Shown here: positions 25,246-34,192 of the stretch, piece by piece
How positions within the stretch are numbered: the stretch's first letter is position 1
Layout of the letters: each line of letters starts with the position of its first letter
NCBI GenBank assembly: GCA_001687465.1
Contig: LVLI01000249.1
Location: forward strand, 62,001-126,000
Direction: 5' to 3'
Origin: Halocafeteria seosinensis
Taxonomy: Eukaryota > Sar > Bigyra > Bicosoecida
DNA length: 64,000 nt
Program-made: the position numbers and the translations under genes
Notes under the pieces: model-generated
The model's database searches: none
What the model saw: only the letters and a program-made list of their open reading frames with translations
What the model was told of the DNA's origin: nothing

Positions 25246-28200
25246 ATGATTATACTGACCGGGTCGCCAGATTCGATGGTGATGTGCTCTTCTAATGCAG
25301 TTCCAAACTCGGGCAAATTACCCACTGCCTATTCGCATGCTCTGAAGATCTTGGTACCACTACTACTGGCCCTTATGATTTCAACCACTACGGCGATGGA
25401 ACCTGATGTGAATCCTCTGGATTCAGTAGGCTATTTGCGAGGATTGACTGGAGGTGGATCGGGGTCCTTCTCTATGTTCTTGAGGTCGCGAGTGCATTCG
25501 ACTTGGGGAAAAATAGTCATTTCTCTCCTGGGTATTGTGATTCCGTCTGCTACATATAAACTAGGGAATGCCTTGTACCGCAGCATTAAACTTCGTCATA
25601 TCCGGAGTGAGCATCCGTTTCATGCGAAGCTCATTGACCGTGTAGGGTTGTCCGCCGAAACATACTCAGACATGGTGGATGTGAATGCACGTCCTCAACC
25701 GCCTGACGACGCTGGCCGGCCCTCGGCCCAACCGCTTCTACCACAGGCAACACCTAGCCAGGTCTTCTATGACTTTGTTAATCGGCTACTACAGCGTTTG
25801 AAATGGAGGGGGAACCGACCATTAGATGTAGCGGTACAGGAGAAATCGTTCGACAAACGGTCGCACCGACTACTTGTAAATACTCTCGCAAAAGCATTAC
25901 AACATAATCCTCGCTGGCAGCAACAGAAACTGTTGTACTGGGTATGCGGCAGGTTGCTGCCAAGTAGGCTAATGAATGAGGAACAATTCGAGCAGAATAT
26001 CTTTTACGACTGGATGGAGTTGCTAAAGAAGGAAGATGAAAGTATTTGGACTAGTTTAGAAAGAAAACCGGTCTCCAAATATCTCTCATCGCGAGGAGAC
26101 GCTAGAAGTCCGTATTCAATGAGAACAGGTGCTCGGTTTACCATGCCTTACGAATTCAATGGGCCTTCACCCAATAAGGCCTTTGTAAAGCGTGAAGAGC
26201 TCCTTCAACAAATGAGAGTTTGGGCCCTAGAAGGTATCAATCAGGATGGACGATGCCTGTTAATTCTAGAGGGGATGGGAGGAATCGGTAAAACTCAACT
26301 TGCGATATATTTCTTTCATAACCCTCCTATTGAATACGATATGAGAATCTGGCTTTTTGCGGCGACGACAGATTACTTGCAGAGCCAATATGTTGACGTA
26401 TACGTAGCGTATCGCAAGCAATACGAGCCCTCTTTGCAGTATCTTAGCGAAGCCGACCCGCTAGAGGAGCGGGCCAGCCACGTTCTCTCGTGGTTGAACC
26501 ATTCCGGTGTTGAACGACGCTTTCTGATTGTATATGATAATGTGACTTCCAAAGAGACCATCGAACCATGGTTGCCCAGCGAGGCCTCCAGGCATCATGT
26601 AATCGTAACCAGCCGTAATCGTTCAGACTGGGTCACTAGTAGCGCTTACACCGGTGAGAGCGACGAAATCGTTGATGTTAACGAAATGAGTCGGGATGAA
26701 TCTAGAGAGCTGATGAGCAGCTACTTGGGACCAGAATCCCATTCTGAAGGCTTTAGTTTGGAAGGTCTAGCGGCGTTATTCGGAGACTTACCCCTCGCTC
26801 TGACGCAGGCTGTATATTACATGAAGAAACAACGAGTAGATGCACTGTCGTACAAGGAACAGTACGAAAATGACCGTAAACGGTTGCTGGGTACTGGGAT
26901 CGGGTTCTCCTTATCGGCTGCTCACGAGCCGGTGCTCGTTACATACAACGTTATTCTCCGAGAACTATACGACACTTTTCCCCAAGCCTTGGAGCTTCTG
27001 AAGCACTTAGCATGGATGGCATCCCAGCAGGTTCCGGAAGAACTGGCGCGCTATCTTGTTGGAAGATTTCCCGGTATTTCCAGTGTTGAGGCAGCATTCC
27101 CGCACCTGCGAACCACGCTGGAAGAATACGGCTTGATCCGGGTTGATAATGTTACCCATCAAATCAGTTTGCATCCTGTGTTGCAGGTAGTAGTCTGCGT
27201 TCTTCAAACCGAATCTGATATGTCTCTTTCGGTGAGCCACTGGCTCACTTGTTGCGACGTCGTCAACCAGTTAGTCGATGAGTATGATAGCAAGGGCTCC
27301 TTAGAGTACCGCTATTTGCTGTCTCATGCCGAAGCGTTACACGAGCAATCGAATAATATATGTAACTTGTCATTGCAAGCTCGAGCACGTCGCAGACAAC
27401 AGTGGTGCTCCCTGTCTTCATACTCTTCCCTCAATTCTCGCTGGTGGTGCTTCAGCAGCAGTATGCCTCCTAGCCGAGAAGGAGAAGCACTTAAGATTGA
27501 GCCTTGGTGTTTGGGTCGCATTTATAAAGGAATTGGTCATTTTAAGAAGGAAAAGAGGTACTATGAGCATGTACTATCTGTCAAAAGGGTACTGTATGCT
27601 AACAAGCAGAGCCACCCGGGTATGGCAATGGCAATGAACCAGTTAGGCAACGCAATGCTCAGTACCGGTGAATATCAAGAAGCCAAACATTATTTTGAAC
27701 AAGCGCTCCGTATTAACAAGAAAATTTATAAAGAGAATCATCCTAAAGTGCTTGATACTCGAGAGAATTTAGCAGAGGCGATGCAGAGTTTGGGTGATGC
27801 ACAAAGAGCAAAAGAGTATTATCAGCATGTGCTATCTATCCGAAGAGAACAACAGGAACAATCTCAGCAGATGGGCCAAGGATCTCCAGAGTATGAACAC
27901 GCTAATTGGAATGCATCGTATGGCAGTAAAGAACTAGCTACTACATTGTTTGGTCTCGGCAATGCTTTAAAAGCACTTGGAGATGCAAAGAATGCCAAGG
28001 AATGCTATAAAGAAGCATTGTGTATGCGTAGAAACCTCTATGCTGACCCAAATCATCCCGCAATTGCAGCTGTTCTTTGGAGTTTAGGCAATGCATTGTC
28101 TAAATTAGGTGATGCAGAAGGGGCCAAGGAGCATTTGAAACAAGCATTGTCCATAGAGAAAGAGTATTATGGAGAGAATCATGTAGAAGTGGCTAAGACA

Positions 28201-29106
28201 TTGAAGAATTTAGGTAATGCATTTCGACAATTGGGAGATGCACAACGGGCGACAGAGTGTCAAAAGCAAGCGCTATCCATCGAAAAAGAGTACTACGGAG
28301 CGACGCATGTGGAAGTAGCTCGTACGTGGGGGAATTTAGGCATTGCATTGCGACAATTAGGTTATGCACAAGGTGCCAAAGAGTGTTTGGAAGAAGCATT
28401 GTCCATCAAGAAAGAGTATTATGTAACAACTCACGTGGAAGTGGCTAAGACGTTGGAGTGCTTAGGCAATGCATTATCTGATTTAGGAGATGCACAAGGT
28501 GCAAAAGAGAATCACGAACAAGCATTATTCATAAAGAAAGAGTATTACGGAGAGAATCATGTGGAAATGGCAATAACAATGGGGAATTTAGGCACTGCAT
28601 TAAGACAATTAGGTTGTGCGCAACGTGCAAAAGAGTTATATGAACATGCTTTATCGATCAAGAAAGCGTATTACGGAGAGGGTCATGTGGAAGTCGCTAA
28701 GACATTGGAGTGCTTAGGCATTACATTGTCTGATTTAGGGTATGTGCAACTGGCGAAACAGCTTTTGGAACAAGTGGTATCCGTCAAGAAATGGTATTAT
28801 GGTGAGACTCACGAATTTGTTGGCAAGTCGCTACTCACTCTAGCTAGTGTTGAGCGGGCGTTGCAGCATTTATACAGCACCAGACGATGTTTCCAGGAGG
28901 CATTTTCCATACTCATGCCTCTATATGGAAGCGATAGTCACACGTTTGCGGAGGCTCTCGCCAGAGCGGGGGATGACTTATGGACGCTAGGGGACGTAGA
29001 AACATCGCAAGAATGCTATCGGGAGGCTCTACCGATGTTGAGATGGTGGTGGAGTGCTGATGACGAAAGAGTCGTTGCCATGGAGAATGCATTGAGGAAT
29101 TATTGA
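25246..29106 (+). CDS. NB-ARC (STAND) ATPase with C-terminal TPR array and N-terminal hydrophobic segment
   Basis: Intronless, 1,286 residues. STAND ATPases are nucleotide switches that sense a ligand with repeat arrays and oligomerise; the target here is unknown. Two hydrophobic stretches lie near the N-terminus (about residues 31-50, signal-peptide-like, and about 86-105), so the protein may be membrane-bound. The NB-ARC core follows: P-loop GMGGIGKTQ at about 343, Walker B FLIVYDN at about 426, an arginine-bearing IVTSRNR and GDLPLAL (equivalent of GLPL) at about 513. A winged-helix-like region follows to about 650. From about 760 to the end there are eleven or twelve TPR units of 42 residues of the TPR_10/TPR_12 type, with LG.A...LGDAQ.AKE as core. 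Intronless structure beside intron-bearing neighbours could reflect retroposition or transfer, but codon use looks ordinary by eye. Upstream in-frame Mets at positions 11 and 13 are alternative starts. Confidence 0.88.
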   Translation: MIILTGSPDSMVMCSSNAVPNSGKLPTAYSHALKILVPLLLALMISTTTAMEPDVNPLDSVGYLRGLTGGGSGSFSMFLRSRVHSTWGKIVISLLGIVIPSATYKLGNALYRSIKLRHIRSEHPFHAKLIDRVGLSAETYSDMVDVNARPQPPDDAGRPSAQPLLPQATPSQVFYDFVNRLLQRLKWRGNRPLDVAVQEKSFDKRSHRLLVNTLAKALQHNPRWQQQKLLYWVCGRLLPSRLMNEEQFEQNIFYDWMELLKKEDESIWTSLERKPVSKYLSSRGDARSPYSMRTGARFTMPYEFNGPSPNKAFVKREELLQQMRVWALEGINQDGRCLLILEGMGGIGKTQLAIYFFHNPPIEYDMRIWLFAATTDYLQSQYVDVYVAYRKQYEPSLQYLSEADPLEERASHVLSWLNHSGVERRFLIVYDNVTSKETIEPWLPSEASRHHVIVTSRNRSDWVTSSAYTGESDEIVDVNEMSRDESRELMSSYLGPESHSEGFSLEGLAALFGDLPLALTQAVYYMKKQRVDALSYKEQYENDRKRLLGTGIGFSLSAAHEPVLVTYNVILRELYDTFPQALELLKHLAWMASQQVPEELARYLVGRFPGISSVEAAFPHLRTTLEEYGLIRVDNVTHQISLHPVLQVVVCVLQTESDMSLSVSHWLTCCDVVNQLVDEYDSKGSLEYRYLLSHAEALHEQSNNICNLSLQARARRRQQWCSLSSYSSLNSRWWCFSSSMPPSREGEALKIEPWCLGRIYKGIGHFKKEKRYYEHVLSVKRVLYANKQSHPGMAMAMNQLGNAMLSTGEYQEAKHYFEQALRINKKIYKENHPKVLDTRENLAEAMQSLGDAQRAKEYYQHVLSIRREQQEQSQQMGQGSPEYEHANWNASYGSKELATTLFGLGNALKALGDAKNAKECYKEALCMRRNLYADPNHPAIAAVLWSLGNALSKLGDAEGAKEHLKQALSIEKEYYGENHVEVAKTLKNLGNAFRQLGDAQRATECQKQALSIEKEYYGATHVEVARTWGNLGIALRQLGYAQGAKECLEEALSIKKEYYVTTHVEVAKTLECLGNALSDLGDAQGAKENHEQALFIKKEYYGENHVEMAITMGNLGTALRQLGCAQRAKELYEHALSIKKAYYGEGHVEVAKTLECLGITLSDLGYVQLAKQLLEQVVSVKKWYYGETHEFVGKSLLTLASVERALQHLYSTRRCFQEAFSILMPLYGSDSHTFAEALARAGDDLWTLGDVETSQECYREALPMLRWWWSADDERVVAMENALRNY
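28040..28810 (+). repeat. Near-tandem 126-bp DNA repeats encoding TPR units
   Basis: About six consecutive 126-bp units (42 codons) inside the NB-ARC/TPR gene. Words such as AAAGAGTATTA, GTGGAAGT and TTAGGCAATGCATT recur at the same phase. Similarity is visible at the DNA level and not only in the protein, so the units have duplicated or exchanged recently relative to the flanking TPRs, which are more diverged. Confidence 0.8.
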
Positions 29107-30557
29107 AGCGAAATGTACTGGAACATTTATTGTTTGGATTAACTGTCAGTCACGTTGATCCGCCACAACGTGAAGATGTTGGACCGGTTCCGGGTAGGGT
29201 TCGCCTCTCACACGGCGTAGCGTAGCCTGTAGCAGGCACGTCTTCCGGTAGGAGCGATGCCAATACACACCCGTTTGGATTGGATTGGGAATCCCAAATT
29301 TGGGATTGGATTGGGTTCACGGTACAGAACGCGAGTCTCGAAGTGCTGCGTTCAGCACTAGCAGTCAACGAAGAAATGTCATAACATACTTGCTTGGTTT
29401 AGTTAGTTAGTATTATTGGTCGGTGCGCTACATACACATGCATACACTAAACTACAAGTCTAGGCGCCTACACAGACCTCTGGTACAATGCGCATGACGG
29501 GTTGAGCCACCGTGTAGAGTTTGATCCACTGGTTCTAATACAGCAAATAGCAAATGCCGAAGTACTATCCGTCCCAACAATAGCACCCTTTAGTTGCACC
29601 AGGCGCCACTAGCGGCAAAGTACTCTTCCACATTCAAAATTATAGTCTGGCCCAATGTCCTTTCAAACTACACCCATGTAGGATTTCAGCCCTGCTTTTT
29701 CTGTACTTGCCGGAATGTCGGGCAGCTACCTGCAGCAGCTGAAGTGACGTTGAGCAACCCCCGAAATAAGTACGAGTAGTTACGAGTGGTATCAGTACCC
29801 GACGGGTAGTTCAGTCGTCTATTAAACAATACCGGGTAGAGAACGATTTAAGAATGTACAGTTCTACATTATAGAGTGATTACAGTTTCGGGCATAATTT
29901 GCCGCAAAACGTTTGAATACTCTGATGTAGTTAGCCGATCTGCGAAGCAATTATTCTATGGTAACCTCCACCACTTGCGGGAGTCCCGGGCAGTTATTTG
30001 GAGAACAAAGGTTCTGGTTGCATTCCCAATCCCGATGTTGAGATGTTCTTCGTGTGGTTCATGTAGACTGCTGGACTGTATTTCAATATTATACAGTCTG
30101 TGTACAATGTTTCGCATTCTCCCGACTTTCACTTTATGCGACTTGTTAAGGACAGTGCAATTGAGTCTCTGGATATCAAACGCAGCCATACAAATTCACC
30201 ACGTTGTAAGAGTCCCAAATCTACGCCCTTACGACTGCAGTTTGGCTCGGTTTATCATTCTAGCGGTGTAGATTCTATGCCAGCCTGCAGAAATGCGAAG
30301 TTCCAAATTTCAAATTCAAAACACGTCCAGAACTTCACACAGGGGCTGCTAAGCTGCTGCTCCCTCTGCCTTGTATACGTGACTTGTATACGTCACGTAT
30401 AATACGTGCTGTTGTTAATGTTCTCCCATCGTAGCTTAAATTACAACGTTCAGGGTAATAACTCATCCGTCTATTGCGTGTAACAGCGGAGAGAGGTGTA
30501 TATTTCCGGGTGACTTTTTTTTTGAATTTCTCCTCGTGTTAATATAAAAGCTATACG
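29107..30557. other. Intergenic region without recognised gene
   Basis: About 1.45 kb between the NB-ARC/TPR stop and the next start. Open frames are short and without domains. It contains a perfect 18-bp palindrome at 29290-29307 flanked on both sides by GGATTGG-type words. No RNA gene or mobile element was recognised. Confidence 0.5.
29290..29307. repeat. Perfect 18-bp palindrome
   Basis: AATCCCAAATTTGGGATT reads the same on both strands. It is flanked by GGATTGGATTGGG on the left and GGATTGGGTT on the right. It lies about 190 bp downstream of the NB-ARC/TPR stop codon. It could form a hairpin in the transcript or bind a dimeric factor; neither is shown. Confidence 0.6.
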
Positions 30558-31396
30558 ATGGTCTCCAAGGTCCAACAAGCCATTGAGGAGCAGCGGCGCC
30601 GGGTAAAGGAGGCGCAGGACAAGAGTGTGGAAAACATCTACAAACGACGAATGAACTCTCCTGAGCAACCGCGAACTCGAACGCCAGCTTCTTCCGGATC
30701 CAGCAGCAGGAAATCCAGGCGGAAGTCCACCAACGGCAGCGCCAGCACGCCCGGGAGTCGTTCGACGACGTCTTCCGCTCATCGCAGAAAGAATTCCACT
30801 CCTAAGAAGAAGTCGAATGTTGGGGTACGTGTGCTATTATAGATGGCAACCTGGTCCTCTGTGCACAAGTAAGTATGATGGTTTGACTTCTGGTTTACAG
30901 CTAGAGGAAGCTACGGAGGAAGCTACGGCAGCAGTCAAAGAAAGGCTCGAGCAAAAATCACTCGAAATTAAGCAGGGAAGTCGAAGTCGATCCATTTCTC
31001 GAAGGGTATCTGATTCCCAAAGGGTAAGTGCGTGCGTGTGTAACGGTTAATCAAAGACTATGCTCAGGAACTTTTTCTCCTTGCCATGGTCAGACAACTG
31101 CGCGCGGACAACAAAAGAGGAAGCAAGATACAACAACAAGAGGAATAGAGGAAAAGGGAAGCAACGTGAATTCGTGGGGATTAATACTTGCCTGTTCATT
31201 GTCATTCGGGGTACTATTCTTTTCATTAACGCATGTTATTGTCGATCCTACATCAAGGAATAGCCTGGCGCCCCCATACCAGGCAGTGCACAATGCTTTA
31301 CCCGTTGCCATAGCAAATTCGATCGGAGCAGACGGGTTTGTAAACTTTATTATCGGGTTATTTGTTGGCGCCATCGTAGGATTCTTTAAGTCATAA
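30558..31396 (+). CDS. Small Ser/Arg-rich protein with two C-terminal membrane helices
   Basis: Exons 30558-30824, 30901-31023 and 31094-31396, all joined in phase 0, give 230 residues. Residues 1-35 form a charged helix rich in Gln, Glu and Arg. Residues about 35-85 are Ser/Arg/Lys-rich. Exon 2 begins with an acidic-basic helix (LEEATEEATAAVKERLEQ) and ends in an RSRS-like segment. Exon 3 encodes a basic linker, a hydrophobic helix (about 158-180), a loop of about 30 residues and a second shorter hydrophobic segment at the C-terminus. I know no matching family. The layout (charged helix, RS-like middle, C-terminal anchor, three phase-0 exons) closely resembles the gene at 16611-17401. Possible roles such as ER or nuclear-envelope anchoring are guesses. 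Its stop is 25 nt from the stop of the convergent kinase gene. Confidence 0.72.
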
Positions 31397-31421
31397 GGAA
31401 TACCACGTCACCTTAGCAATT

Positions 31422-33693
31422 TTATAACCCAAGCGCTTGACCCCATTTCATAGCTGTTTCATACGCCATTCGTGATATCCGCATACTTATATTTTGTGAG
31501 TCTTGACGAACGTCGTCTTGATCTGCAGAGGAAGATAAAGGAGAATAAAATTCCTCATCGTCTCCTTCGTTTTCATCAGGGCTACTAGGGGAATCCTGTT
31601 TCTCACTCGTGCCCTGTGTATGGTGAAGTCGCCCATTGAAATACACGTACTCAGTTTCTCCGCTGTACATGTCACTGCTAGCGGGCGTCCTCCGCTTTCC
31701 ACGGGAGCCCGGCATTTTACGTTTGGACTTTGAAGGAGTGTTTTTAATTTCTGAGGCTTCCAGCGCCGCAGGACGGCGAGAAGGTAGCTTCCGTCGTTGG
31801 GTAGAAGTCTGCTCCCCTTCTTCTTCATCGTCATCAGAAAGAGCTTGAACCCTGGGTAAACCGAGTCGGATTGGGCCCTTCACACTGTGGATGTCCACTG
31901 GCATACTCTTTTGGAAGATTTCAATTGTGCCCTGTTTCTGCATATCCGCAGCCACCTGGCGAACCTTGTCCATGAGTCTCTTGCTTCTGTTTCCAGCGTA
32001 TTGTTGTGCGGCTTCCCACGGGCAGATAGTCTTGTGTGATCCTCTTTGTTCACACAGGCTGAGAATCACATCTTGTAGCTCTCTTTCCTCCGTGTCTACA
32101 GCAGCACGTTTTGCTTTCTTGTTCGATGGACTTCTTGCTGCAGGCCCCTTGATTGATGAACCCGGAGTGGACCTCTTAGAAGCTCTTTTCCTGGAGGCCC
32201 GAGACGCTAGCGGAGAAACAATCTCCACCGACTCTTCCGATGATGGTGAATCCGCAGTTCCCTCCGACAGTGTTTTACTTGCTGTATCTTCTCCGCTTTG
32301 TCCGTCATTAGTAGTATGTCTACCCTTTTTACTTGAAGCTCGCCTTGCTCCAGCGTGGCCACCAGATCCCCTGCCGCCTCTTACTGGAGCCCTCTTCCGC
32401 GGTGTACGACTCGAAACTACCTCCACCGAATCATCCGCCTCTTGCGAGCCTACGCTCTCTCTGGCGCGTTTCTTTATTCTCTTGGCTCCCTCAGGTTCTT
32501 TGCTCTTTGAAGCAGCTGTGCTAGCTGCTGAAGGGGGATTGTGTAGCTTCCTCAGTGATTCAGGAGTCTCCTTAAAGAGTTTTAGAAAGGCGTCGTAATC
32601 AATCTTGTCCTCAGGAGCAAGCGAGTATATGAGTTTTGTAAACTTCGCCAAGGGCTGAGGTAAACCTTGGGTCAGTTCTTCAACTGGTGTATCCTTCTTA
32701 CACTGGATCAACGCATCTTGATCCTCGCAATTTTTCCAAGGCAATTCTCCGGTATAAAGATCAATAAGTACGAAAGCAAGGGATTGAAGGTCGTTACGGG
32801 GATGCTTATCTGAGAAGACAAGCAAAATTATTGTTTCAAAATTAAACAGATAAATGGCGCAGTTCAAGGACACTTACTCGCTCCTGCGTGGGCAAAACGA
32901 GAAATGTAATTTGGCGTGCCATTCTCTTGTCCTCCTTCAGCTGCATCAAATCCTTTATATCTCATTGCGCATCCAAAATCGACGAGATGAGCTTGCGCTT
33001 CCTTAGGGGTTCCTTTTAACCCAAGCATAATATTCTCCGGTTTCATATCCACATACACCCAGCCTTTTTGATGGAACTGCTTGAATACTTCGAGCTGAGG
33101 AAACCAAAGCGAAGCATCACATTAAAAAAAAGTCATTTCTTTTCCGACCATCTGAGCAACATGAAGATATATGTATGCAATGAGGCAACGTACCATTTGA
33201 TAAGCGATTGTCGAAACTGCATCATAATCTAATGTACCCCTTTCGCCTGCAACTTTTTCAATGCTGGGGCCGAGTTGCTCCATGACCAAGTACCGGAATC
33301 CCTCGCACTCCCCGTAGCAATTGAGTGGATCCACGTCCGGGGTACCCTTGATGTTCTTGAGCCATTGTGTGTAGACAATGCGTTCATGCGAAAGCGAGAT
33401 CGCCGCTTGCGTTTCCGGGATTTTTTTGCTCTTTTTCGGCACTTTTTCCGGCGCAATTTTCGCCGTTTTCAGAGCATAATGCTTCCGATCTTGCTTATCT
33501 TTATGCGTCTCCTTGATGTCGAAAGCTGCAGCCATCATGGCGTGTGTATACGGGCTCGGGGAATTCTAACTTCAAAAAATGGCGCCCAACTCTGGAAGTC
33601 AAGTTTCTTACCTTCATACACGCTCCCAAAGGTGCCTTCTCCCAATTTCGCCCCCACCACCCACTTCTTTAGTGTCCTCCCTGTCAGAGCCAT
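31422..33693 (-). CDS. CK1/VRK-like protein kinase with C-terminal DUF3253 domain
   Basis: Exons 33693-33612, 33525-33194, 33094-32878 and 32809-31422 give 672 residues. The kinase domain fills about residues 1-300: glycine loop GEGTFGSVYEG, the ATP-binding lysine in HYALK, catalytic loop VYVDMKPEN, metal-binding VDFGCA and the CK1-family NDLQSLAFVLIDLYTGELPW. The usual His-Arg of HRD is Tyr-Val, so it is a non-RD kinase, but Asp, Lys and Asn are kept and it should be active. The split of sequences between CK1 and VRK is not clear. Residues about 310-450 are Ser/Arg/Lys-rich with acidic patches. Residues about 453-529 match what I remember of DUF3253, a small bacterial-type winged-helix-like domain: KTICPWEAAQ, then MDKVRQVAADM, then VKGPIRLGLP. 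A Ser/acid-rich tail ends the protein. Basic stretches suggest a nuclear place (inference). Confidence 0.87.
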
Positions 33694-34192
33694 TGTCCTC
33701 GTTGGGGTTGGCTTGTGTGAATAGAGCAGGGAAAAGAGCTCTCCGGCAGCCGTTAAGTGCGCCTTATGCACGCTCTCTACAGTGTCCAGAGGCACCTACA
33801 CACTATTCGTGGTCGTATTCAATAAATTCACACTTATTGTCCATGCGGATACATACACTATGACAAACACCAAAAATATGTCTTCTCTACGGGTACGCAA
33901 GTGGTTCTTTACTCGTCGTTGGAACGGGCGCCAAAAAAAAAAAACTTTATGAAACTTCTTCGAAAATTCATTTGAAACGCGTGGAAGGTCCGAAGAAAAG
34001 AGAAGGGAACACCAAAATGCTCGATACCATCTCTGCAGTGCGATGAGAGATAAATGTTCCCTACTCAATATATTGAAGTCTGGTTCGATGAGTCTTGGAA
34101 CCTGAGGGAGCATGTTGTTCCCACGTTTTGCAGTTCAAATTACGCAGATCTATAATATTTAGTAAAGCATCGGGGTACGCGGCAAGGTATGT

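Noticed and set aside
31891-32598. Long plus-strand frame (235 codons) opposite the kinase tail
   Set aside because: It is the mirror of the Ser/Arg/Lys-rich exon of the kinase gene; its low-complexity text is what the antisense of such codons gives.
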